NCBI GenBank assembly: GCA_944386375.1
Contig: CALXAW010000038.1
Span: 1 to 11,956 of the forward strand
From: an uncultured Clostridia bacterium
Lineage (GTDB): Bacteria; Bacillota; Clostridia; TANB77; CAG-508
DNA: 11,956 bases
Direction: 5' to 3'
Shown here piece by piece: positions 5,501 through 11,956 of this stretch. Made by a program: the position numbers and the translations under genes. A model generated the notes under the pieces. The model made no database searches and was not told where the DNA came from. It saw only the letters and a list, made by a program, of their open reading frames with translations. How positions within the stretch are numbered: position 1 is the stretch's first letter; every line of letters starts with the position of its first letter.

Positions 5501-8045
5501 AACATTATATTATGAAGTTATAGTAAAACAAGTAGAAGGAGAAGCACAAACATATGGCAATATAACAATTAGTGCAGACAGTATTGAAGAGCTACAATTA
5601 GAAACAATAAAAAATCCAATTGAACAAAGTGAATTAAAATTAGTTGCTTCAAATAATTACTATGTTGAACAAGAAGTATATGTTACTGATGCACCACAAT
5701 TCTTCTTAGATATTGAGAATATATCAGGCAAAGACTTAAATAATGTGAAAGGAACAATGAAATTACCAGAAGGAATGTATATACAAGATATAGATAAATT
5801 GGTATGGGTTAGTAGTAGAGTAGGAGATACAGAAATAACATTATCAAATTTAGCAAATGTACAATATGACGAAATTAGCAACACGATTACATTTGAATTA
5901 TCTAGTATGGAAGATACACAAAAGACGAGGCTTGCATTGAACTTTAAAGTAAATAATTTTACAGGAGAAACAAAAGATTTTACAATTGCATATGAGATGG
6001 AAACAGATAGAAAATATGTTTCAAATCCATCAACACTGACTATGTATGGAACATTAAAAGATGTTACAATTGAACAACTAACTAATTTGGAAGAAGATTA
6101 CTCTTTAAGAGATGAAGATGTATTTGACTTAACTATTAATGTAAATAATAATGAAGAAGAAGAGTTGTATATCATTATGCAAGATAATTTGCCGTTAGGA
6201 TTTGAAATACTAACAGCTAATATAACTTACCAAGGCCAAACAAATGAGATACCAGGTAAAACTACAGATGAAATAATGGAAAATTATGGAGAAGATGGTT
6301 ATTACATTAACTCTGAAACTCCACAAGATATACTAGAAGTAAAGCAACATATAGCAGGAAAAACAACAGTATCTATAGCATTAACTATTAAGGTAAATAC
6401 GATAAAGATTGCAGAAAAAAGTATTACAAATCAAGTGAAAGTAGAATATGGAAAAAGAGAAGATACTGAAGGAGCATATATATTTGAATGGAGTAATAGA
6501 ATCTTATCTGATAAGGCTTTTAAGATAACACCATTTGAAGAGGAAGCACAAGAACCATGGGTAATAGTTACACAAGAAGGAAGCCCAGAAGATCAATCTA
6601 TTGTAGAAGATGGACAAGAAATTAATTATAAGATATACATACAAAGTACAAGAATTTTTGATATTAAAGTATCAATATATAATTATTTATCTTCTGGTAT
6701 AAAAGTAAATAAAGCAACACTTAATGGACAAACTATAGATCCAAATAACATAGCAGCAGAAGGTTTTGATATACCAGCTAAAGAAACAGTAGTATTAGAA
6801 GTATCTGGTGTAGTAGATACAGAAACAGCAGAAAGTAACAAAATAGAAAATCAAGTATTTGTAATTGCAGATAGTAAAGAAATTGCATCAAATGTAATTA
6901 CATATAATATAAAAAATGCAGTTAATCCAGACGACCCAGAATTTCCAGATGACCCAGACAACCCAGATAATCCAGATAACCCTGATGACCCAAATAATCC
7001 AAGTGACCCAGGATTTCCAGATGACCCAGCAGACACACAAAAGTATGCAATAACAGGTGTTGCATGGTTAGACTCAAATAAAAATGGACAAAGAGATTCA
7101 GGAGAAGATTTGCTAGAAGGAATTACAGTTACAGCAATAGATGTAAATACAGGAACATATGTGCAAGACACAAATGTAACAACATCTGCAAATGGTTCAT
7201 ATACAATAAATGTACCACAAGGAAATTACATATTAGCATTTGCATATAATACAGACATTTATAGTTTAACAGATTATCAAAAAACAGGAGTAGATGTTAG
7301 TGCAAACTCAGATGTTATAGTACAAGATATACAAATAAATGGAGCAACTAGCAGAGTTGCTACAACAGATACAATAAATATAAGTACAGCAGATGTTAGT
7401 AATATAGACATAGGTTTAATACAAAATTCTACATTTGACTTACAACTAGACAAAACAGTAAAACAAATAGTAGTACAAAACAGAGAAGGAACAAAAACAT
7501 ATGACTATAATGACGAAAAACTAGCCAAAGTAGAAATTCGTTCAAAATACTTAAATAATTCTGCAGTTATAATAAAATACAAAATAAAAATAACCAATAC
7601 TGGCGAAATTGGTGGATATGTAAATAACATAATAGATAATATGCCAAATACATTAGAATTTAACTCAGAATTAAATACAGATTGGAGCATTTCTAATAAT
7701 ACTTTACAAAATACAAGTTTAGCAAATACTAAAATAGGAGCAGGAGAAACAAAAGAATTAGAATTAACACTTACAAAAACAATGACAGAAACAAATACAG
7801 GTATGGTAAGTAATAGTGCAGAAATTGGAGATGCAACAAATGACTTAGGATTAGCAGACATAGACTCTACACCAGGAAATAGCACACAATCAGAAGATGA
7901 TTATTCAACAGCAGATGTAATTATAAGTGTTAGTACAGGTACATTAGTAGCATATATAGGAATAATATTAGCAGTTTTAATATTAATAGGTTTAGGTGCA
8001 TTTGGTGTAAATAAAATAGTATTAAAACGAGATAAAGAAATTTAA
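2586..8045 (+). CDS. giant secreted DUF11-repeat surface protein with SdrD B-like module and C-terminal membrane anchor
   Basis: An 1819-residue extracellular protein, probably an adhesin or fibre. It has a Lys/Arg-rich start and hydrophobic core (17-38) with likely Sec cleavage after A42 (TYA|AN). Next comes a long Asn/Thr/Ile-rich beta region. Repeated DUF11-like segments, typified by I-x-N-x-x-x-x-x-L-x-N-V, lie at roughly 709-860, 870-1000, 1037-1150, 1180-1300 and 1345-1445. A Pro/Asp/Asn linker at 1446-1483 precedes an SdrD B-like module (1487-1612) that opens with TGVAWLDSNKNGQRDSGED, a probable Ca-binding loop. A last DUF11 domain (1614-1782) contains IDNMPNTLEF. The C-terminus is a single membrane helix (1787-1808) and a basic tail KRDKEI. 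No LPxTG motif precedes the helix, so anchoring is probably by the membrane rather than sortase. Codon use shifts inside the gene (more T-ending codons from about 5340 to 6700). Ligand unknown. First gene of a two-gene operon. Confidence 0.9.
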   Translation: MIEKVTEAKRKEIIRKFIAFLLVVALTMADIALIGTGIATYAANEEILGTATNNRNVLFDGYFKDAQGNTTTISEQSINNNSIHLFMRIAIRNDGYFNGNITIENSNFKLKPDILSNKINKIEGNTITLNKINNGEIVEIEVLVEPINNEVVSSNLIDMKSNVHLTGIYKDSSETDINIDATREVELILTSPYEEGQGANLNSQILTNKIYNIDGQNKRMVQLLIESNLQDNAYPVKETSIEAEIPGETESVYVISRGTFATNGKDETAFTQENWSYNQKARKINIQVENKEENGQISWKKNAKDSYIVTYIMPANTQVTNIEIKTNLKVTLYDKNKTTKQAESTSKIAEEIDGIITTNEELAENNIYKGKLYSKEDRDYNTATKIYVNSNDVQKNIDIALKKATYKTETEELAANIQFKTTTINKSEVQRALGENGTLKIYNEIGEVATINKDSQTDENGNVVVTYPENTKEIAITTSNITSTGTITLNNVKTIKNDGYDRQTIANIKQIQDQTSIITLNETETKAELNVSNTNWSTLSKNENISITATLKTDNEKYNLYKNPVVEILLPQNIENVEVTNIKTVYADMFQIAEALLITHDNGQKAIRVSLIGEQTNYTNNINQATIVANINVTFGVLTPSQTSEIALNYTNENGTTTNTEVANINIESKAGLMIYNNLNNFNNAGENIYTIDDNVPEGTLDMQNTPRQATVNMAVVNNYDNNLQNVELLGRIPTKNVNNSTIDTSLASAVTTNIEGAQVLYSQNPEAVATDTDWTEDTTNAKSFKIVVENMEKAQIIQIQYMFTLPENITYGQVIYNKLDANYTYVGNVMSQSSTIGARTANLETNEVESVAQLNNVVKSSLANGLNVDIATTSNGSELQEGNSVYEGQHIRYTMQITNNTGSDLSNVNIQAVQENGNIFDLLEVEVHNPEDLMNGANYDDIKKFYHKYTELDTNIKTFDPIASLSNGQSITLYYEVIVKQVEGEAQTYGNITISADSIEELQLETIKNPIEQSELKLVASNNYYVEQEVYVTDAPQFFLDIENISGKDLNNVKGTMKLPEGMYIQDIDKLVWVSSRVGDTEITLSNLANVQYDEISNTITFELSSMEDTQKTRLALNFKVNNFTGETKDFTIAYEMETDRKYVSNPSTLTMYGTLKDVTIEQLTNLEEDYSLRDEDVFDLTINVNNNEEEELYIIMQDNLPLGFEILTANITYQGQTNEIPGKTTDEIMENYGEDGYYINSETPQDILEVKQHIAGKTTVSIALTIKVNTIKIAEKSITNQVKVEYGKREDTEGAYIFEWSNRILSDKAFKITPFEEEAQEPWVIVTQEGSPEDQSIVEDGQEINYKIYIQSTRIFDIKVSIYNYLSSGIKVNKATLNGQTIDPNNIAAEGFDIPAKETVVLEVSGVVDTETAESNKIENQVFVIADSKEIASNVITYNIKNAVNPDDPEFPDDPDNPDNPDNPDDPNNPSDPGFPDDPADTQKYAITGVAWLDSNKNGQRDSGEDLLEGITVTAIDVNTGTYVQDTNVTTSANGSYTINVPQGNYILAFAYNTDIYSLTDYQKTGVDVSANSDVIVQDIQINGATSRVATTDTINISTADVSNIDIGLIQNSTFDLQLDKTVKQIVVQNREGTKTYDYNDEKLAKVEIRSKYLNNSAVIIKYKIKITNTGEIGGYVNNIIDNMPNTLEFNSELNTDWSISNNTLQNTSLANTKIGAGETKELELTLTKTMTETNTGMVSNSAEIGDATNDLGLADIDSTPGNSTQSEDDYSTADVIISVSTGTLVAYIGIILAVLILIGLGAFGVNKIVLKRDKEI
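6921..7034 (+). repeat. degenerate tandem repeat encoding a Pro/Asp/Asn linker
   Basis: Short, imperfect units around CCAGATAACCC/CCAGATGACCC encode about 38 residues of P-D-D-P, P-D-N-P and P-S-D-P steps (residues 1446-1483 of the DUF11 protein), between the DUF11 array and the SdrD B-like module. Such acidic Pro-rich stretches act as extended spacers in Gram-positive surface proteins. Unit number is likely variable between strains through slippage. Confidence 0.8.
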
Positions 8046-8062
8046 AAGAAAGGAGGTAAACC

Positions 8063-11000
8063 GTGAATAAAGTAAAATTAAAAATAAGTGCAATAGTAAT
8101 TGTATTATTAACATTAATTGGACTATGTTCAACCAAATCAGTTGCTATGTCAATTCAAGACTTAGCAGATGAAGCAGCGTCAGGGTCTTCGTCATTTTTC
8201 AGGCACAGTGTTGGAGAAAGTTTTCCTTTTATAGCAGATGGTAGATGGGGAAGTTCTAATTGGATATGTTGTGCACATAATGTATTAGATGGTACACCTG
8301 ATGAAGTAAATAGGAAAGCACAAGTTATATTTGATGTTTATGGTAGTTCATATTCATATAGAATAAGTCATTATAATGGTGGCAGTAGTGGAAAAGCTAA
8401 TAACCACATGCAAAAAATGGCATATTATACGTATAGAGGATGGAAAGACCCAGTTTTTCGTACTTTGGTTTGGGATGTGGTAGATGACCATCCGGGTTCT
8501 GCATGGAAAGAAGGAAATAATGACTATAACCTTAATTATTTAACGAGTTTAATTACTTCATCAAGTGCTTGGGAAGATCATAGTAATGCAGATTGGAGTA
8601 TAGGGTTAAATTATTCTTATCAAGCTGCAGATTATTCAGCAAAAGTATATGCATTACAATATAAGAATTCAGGTCGACCAGAAATAACCAAAGAAGATGG
8701 ATGCATGATATATGAAGTTAACAATAAATCATATCTTGGACCTATAACATTAGATACTAAAAATATGAATATAACTGATGTTATAATAGATACTGGTGGA
8801 ACTTTTTTAGGATTTGCAGATTCATTGGGTGGTAAGGCAATACCACTAGAAAATCAGTATTATGATAGTGAAGGTGGTTACAATAATGAAAAAGCAAATT
8901 TCAATGGAAAAACAGTTTATGCTGTTTATTCAGGTACATTAAATGCATCAAAAGTAACTCTAAAAATTTCTACAGAGGATTCTGTAAATCCTATAAAGTC
9001 TAGGCTTATGATAATGTATAAAGGAAATTCAGATGGCCAAGCAGAGTTAATCTTCTCTGGTGTAACAGAAGGAACGGAATATTTTGGTGACATTTCATTA
9101 GGTGTTGAAATTTGGAAACCAGGTGACTTAGAATTACACAAAATAGGTGAGTATAATGGAATAGAAGACTACGAAGAAGTTAGTAACTATGGATTCCGCG
9201 TATATAACCAAGATGAAGGTAGATACTTAAGAGTAAATAATAGTTCAAGCACTTCAAGTAAAATAGTCAAAGTAAATGAATATGACCTTGTAAGTTCAGG
9301 AAGTGCAACAATCTTTTACACAACAGGTTCTGGGTCAGGAAGTAATGCTCCATATGTTAGAATAAGTGGATTACCAGAAGCAGACTATAGAGTGGAAGAG
9401 GTAGGTCAAAGAGGAGAAGATAATTATAGTACAAATATTATAGATGTTACAGGATATAAACAAGAAATAGATGGTTCTGGAAATGCTATAGGAGGAAAAC
9501 TGAATTTATCATTTAACGAAAATAAAACAAGAGGAGAAATTAGCAATGTTTTTGTAGAAGCAGCACATCGTTCAACACTAGAAATAACAGACTACAGAAA
9601 CGAAGCAGATATAACAATAAACAAAGTAGACTCAGATGTAACATCAACAGGGCTTTCAAATGTAACATTTAGAATACAAAACCAAGATACAGGTAGATGG
9701 GTACAAGCATCAGGAGGAACAGGAAATTACACAGTAACAGGATATACTACTAGTGAATCATCAGGAACTATATTTAAAACAAGTTCTTCAGGAACAATTA
9801 GAATAAGAGATTTAGATGTTGGGCCATATACAGTATACGAATTAGAAAACCCTAACTATGGATATTATGACCCAGAAAATGACACAAACTATAATAATGA
9901 CAGTACAGAAACAACCATAAATGTTACTACATCATCAAGCAATTTCTATATAGAAAACACAAAATATACAGGTAACCTAGAAATAATAAAACGAGATATG
10001 GACTCAGGTGTACCATTAAGAGGGGTAGAATTTAAAATAAAAGTTAATGACATACAATATTCTAGTGACGACAGTGGAGCACCAGGAAAATATCTTGTAG
10101 TTGACAATAGAAGTAGCATAACAGGAACATATAGAGTTCCAGACTCAGCTACAGGTAGTGACCATATAAGCTTTACAACAAATGCAAATTCTGCAACAAC
10201 ATTTATAACAGATGCAAATGGTTTAGTAAGATTAAACAACATATTGATAGGTTCATATGAAGTAGAAGAAATTTATGTAGGTAGCGATAATGACAAATAC
10301 TATGATGCAGAAGACGACACATATATATTCTGGAGCACAAATGGAGGCTCAAGTAGAACACCACTAACAAGTGGACCAATGAGTATAACAGTAGATAGAG
10401 AAAGTTCAAGTGCTACATCAAGTACATCATCAAGTACAAGTGCTTCAACAATAAATGTATATAACAGACAAAAATGGGTAACTGTAACAGGTTATGTATG
10501 GGACGATATGCCAACTGGTAAAGACGGAACATATAATAATTTATATAATGAATTTGGAACAATGTACAATGGAGGAGATGGACAATATCAAAGTACAGAT
10601 ACATTATTAAATGGAATAAATGTTACAATAAGAGACAAAAACTCAGATTCAATAATATCAGACAAAGATGGTAAGCAAATGAATGCAAACACATCAGGAG
10701 ATGGAAGTTACTTGTTTGATTATGTAGAAATAGATAGCTTAGACAATTACTTTATACAATTTGAATATGATGGATTAATATATACATCTACAGAAGCATT
10801 AACAAGAGAAGATAATGGTTCAAAAGCACTAGAAAGAATAGACGACAGAGATGCAGAAGATGCTAAATATGACGAAATAACAGCAAACAAAGCAGGAGGA
10901 CAAGACAAAGGTTATGTAAGAGATGACCAAAAAGAAATAACATATGACATAGTAAATGACCCAAGTACAGATGCAACAGCAACATATCAAACAACAAAAG

Positions 11001-11956
11001 AAGCAAACTATGGAACAGGTAGAACAAGTAATGCAATACAAAGTGGTCAAAATGGAGCAGATTTTGAATACAACAAAGTAAGAGCAGATACTAGAGAAAG
11101 TGACTACTATGTGCGTGGACACCAAACAATAAATGACATAAGAGGTGTAAGCTCTGGTAAAAACATATATGTATTAGAAAATAGAAACTGTGGTTTAAGG
11201 CAAAGAGAGCAGGTAGATCTATCTATAGCAAGTGACCTAGAAAATGTAGAATTTAAGGTAAATGGATATACACATACATATAAGTATGGGGCAATTAATA
11301 ATTCAAAATATGAAGATATAAATAACTTCAGAATTGATGTAAAAGCAAATACTATACAAGGTTACCAACGTCCATTATATGCAGCGGATATAGTATATAA
11401 CCAAAAAGAAAATACTACAAGAATGTGGATAACATATAAGGTTGTAGTTGCAAACAATTCGTCAACAGTTGCTGCAAATGTCACAGAAGTTGCAAATTAT
11501 TATGACTCAAGATATGAAATAGATCCAGCAGAAGGATTTAGAGTATGGTCAGACACTGGTGATTTACCATATGCAAATCAAAGCAAATATGGAAGTACAT
11601 ATACACAAGGTGGATATAATTCACTATATGTATCAGGACTTGGAACATTAGAGCCAGGACAAAGCCAAACATATTACATTACATATAAACTTTCACAAGA
11701 AGCATTAAATGAAGTTTTAACAAATAATCAAGAATTAGAGCATGTAGTAGAAATATCTGCATATAATACACAATATAGTTCTCAAACTTTCTATCATACA
11801 GGAACAGGAAGCAGAAGCGGTCAATATGCAAGTATAGATAAAGACTCTGCACCAGAAAATTCACAAATAGATAATAGAGAAACATATGAAGACGATACAG
11901 CAATGGCACCAACACTTACAGTATCTCTAACTACAGAAAATAGAGGATTAAAAGGT
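8063..11956 (+). CDS. giant secreted Cna B/SdrD B-type adhesin with thioester-domain-like N-terminus, 3'-truncated by window edge
   Basis: An open frame of 1298 codons from GTG 8063 to the window end, with no stop. AAGGAGGT (8050-8057) lies 5 nt before the GTG, and the gap to the upstream gene is 17 bp, so the two are co-transcribed. The signal peptide ends near A28 (SVA|MS). Residues 50-200 resemble a thioester domain, with C69-C70 in WICCAH and F-R-T-L-V-W at 132-137 where the family has an aromatic/aliphatic-QxxhW motif; here Gln appears replaced by Arg133. Residues 210-350 are beta-rich and unassigned. Three Cna B-like modules follow: 354-513 (K360, E446, N513), 515-632 (K521, E593, N632) and 639-801 (K643, E736, N801), each with a complete apparent isopeptide triad. 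A Ser/Thr stretch (781-796) lies within the third. An SdrD B-like module starts at TGYVWDD (809-815), and a DUF11-like region covers about 1060-1240. The membrane or wall anchor is beyond the window. Function inferred: surface adhesion; ligand unknown. Confidence 0.9.
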   Translation, partial: MNKVKLKISAIVIVLLTLIGLCSTKSVAMSIQDLADEAASGSSSFFRHSVGESFPFIADGRWGSSNWICCAHNVLDGTPDEVNRKAQVIFDVYGSSYSYRISHYNGGSSGKANNHMQKMAYYTYRGWKDPVFRTLVWDVVDDHPGSAWKEGNNDYNLNYLTSLITSSSAWEDHSNADWSIGLNYSYQAADYSAKVYALQYKNSGRPEITKEDGCMIYEVNNKSYLGPITLDTKNMNITDVIIDTGGTFLGFADSLGGKAIPLENQYYDSEGGYNNEKANFNGKTVYAVYSGTLNASKVTLKISTEDSVNPIKSRLMIMYKGNSDGQAELIFSGVTEGTEYFGDISLGVEIWKPGDLELHKIGEYNGIEDYEEVSNYGFRVYNQDEGRYLRVNNSSSTSSKIVKVNEYDLVSSGSATIFYTTGSGSGSNAPYVRISGLPEADYRVEEVGQRGEDNYSTNIIDVTGYKQEIDGSGNAIGGKLNLSFNENKTRGEISNVFVEAAHRSTLEITDYRNEADITINKVDSDVTSTGLSNVTFRIQNQDTGRWVQASGGTGNYTVTGYTTSESSGTIFKTSSSGTIRIRDLDVGPYTVYELENPNYGYYDPENDTNYNNDSTETTINVTTSSSNFYIENTKYTGNLEIIKRDMDSGVPLRGVEFKIKVNDIQYSSDDSGAPGKYLVVDNRSSITGTYRVPDSATGSDHISFTTNANSATTFITDANGLVRLNNILIGSYEVEEIYVGSDNDKYYDAEDDTYIFWSTNGGSSRTPLTSGPMSITVDRESSSATSSTSSSTSASTINVYNRQKWVTVTGYVWDDMPTGKDGTYNNLYNEFGTMYNGGDGQYQSTDTLLNGINVTIRDKNSDSIISDKDGKQMNANTSGDGSYLFDYVEIDSLDNYFIQFEYDGLIYTSTEALTREDNGSKALERIDDRDAEDAKYDEITANKAGGQDKGYVRDDQKEITYDIVNDPSTDATATYQTTKEANYGTGRTSNAIQSGQNGADFEYNKVRADTRESDYYVRGHQTINDIRGVSSGKNIYVLENRNCGLRQREQVDLSIASDLENVEFKVNGYTHTYKYGAINNSKYEDINNFRIDVKANTIQGYQRPLYAADIVYNQKENTTRMWITYKVVVANNSSTVAANVTEVANYYDSRYEIDPAEGFRVWSDTGDLPYANQSKYGSTYTQGGYNSLYVSGLGTLEPGQSQTYYITYKLSQEALNEVLTNNQELEHVVEISAYNTQYSSQTFYHTGTGSRSGQYASIDKDSAPENSQIDNRETYEDDTAMAPTLTVSLTTENRGLKG

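Noticed and set aside
6851..7171. Minus-strand frame whose translation has collagen-like G-x-S/L repeats
   Set aside because: It is the reverse complement of the Pro/Asp linker of the DUF11 protein; no ribosome binding site, and it lies wholly inside a well-supported gene.
7850..7960. LPxTG sortase signal at the end of the DUF11 protein
   Set aside because: No L-P-x-T-G or close variant is present before the hydrophobic segment.
8120..8131. Lipobox at Cys22 of the second adhesin
   Set aside because: The residue before Cys is Leu (I-G-L-C), not Gly/Ala/Ser; ordinary Sec cleavage at SVA|MS fits better.
2768..8136. Many minus-strand open frames rich in Leu, Phe and Ser inside the DUF11 gene
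   Set aside because: They arise because the coding strand is A-rich and lacks stop complements; translations look like generic hydrophobic strings with no domains or start signals.
8926..11915. Minus-strand open frames inside the second adhesin gene
   Set aside because: Same cause; the plus-strand frame is continuous for 1298 codons with recognisable modules.
1..11956. CRISPR array, tRNA/rRNA gene, insertion sequence or phage module
   Set aside because: No regularly spaced repeats with unique spacers, no cloverleaf or rRNA-like stretches, and no transposase or terminal inverted repeats were seen.

Overview
The window is very A+T-rich, with strong AGGAGG-type ribosome binding sites, canonical TTGACA/TATAAT-like promoters, a MazF of the Bacillus EndoA type, and large secreted proteins built from DUF11, SdrD B-like and Cna B-like modules. 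This points to a low-GC Gram-positive bacterium, most likely an (uncultured) member of the Clostridia. The species cannot be named from the sequence.

Layout: (1) 3-302, plus strand, the 3' part of a MazF/EndoA mRNA interferase. (2) A hairpin at 312-340 whose U-tract lies on the minus-strand side. (3) 354-1304, minus strand, a stand-alone HD-GYP phosphohydrolase that starts at a TTG codon. (4) A compact divergent promoter region, 1305-1442. (5) 1443-2363, plus strand, an S66-family LD-carboxypeptidase/MccF-like serine peptidase, whose stop codon lies inside its own terminator hairpin (2355-2393). (6) A 222-bp control region, 2364-2585, with two 14-bp direct repeats exactly 22 bp apart, a long-range inverted repeat and a good sigma-A promoter. 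(7) 2586-8045, a 1819-residue DUF11-rich surface protein with a signal peptide, a Pro/Asp linker, an SdrD B-like module and a C-terminal membrane anchor. (8) 8063 to the window end, a second giant secreted protein of at least 1298 residues, 17 bp downstream and in the same operon. It opens with a thioester-domain-like region, continues with three Cna B-like modules that each keep an apparent Lys/Glu/Asn isopeptide triad, then an SdrD B-like module and a DUF11-like region. It is cut by the window edge.

How the genes fit together: the last two genes look like a surface-adhesin or fibril operon exported by Sec and anchored in or on the envelope. The S66 peptidase acts on the wall or on peptide conjugates, and the HD-GYP protein may hydrolyse cyclic dinucleotides. 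A functional link between the HD-GYP gene and the adhesins is suggestive only. The most interesting points are the thioester-like N-terminus that appears to have Arg where the thioester Gln should be, the intact isopeptide triads behind it, the undescribed control region in front of the operon, and the cysteine-rich HD-GYP protein.
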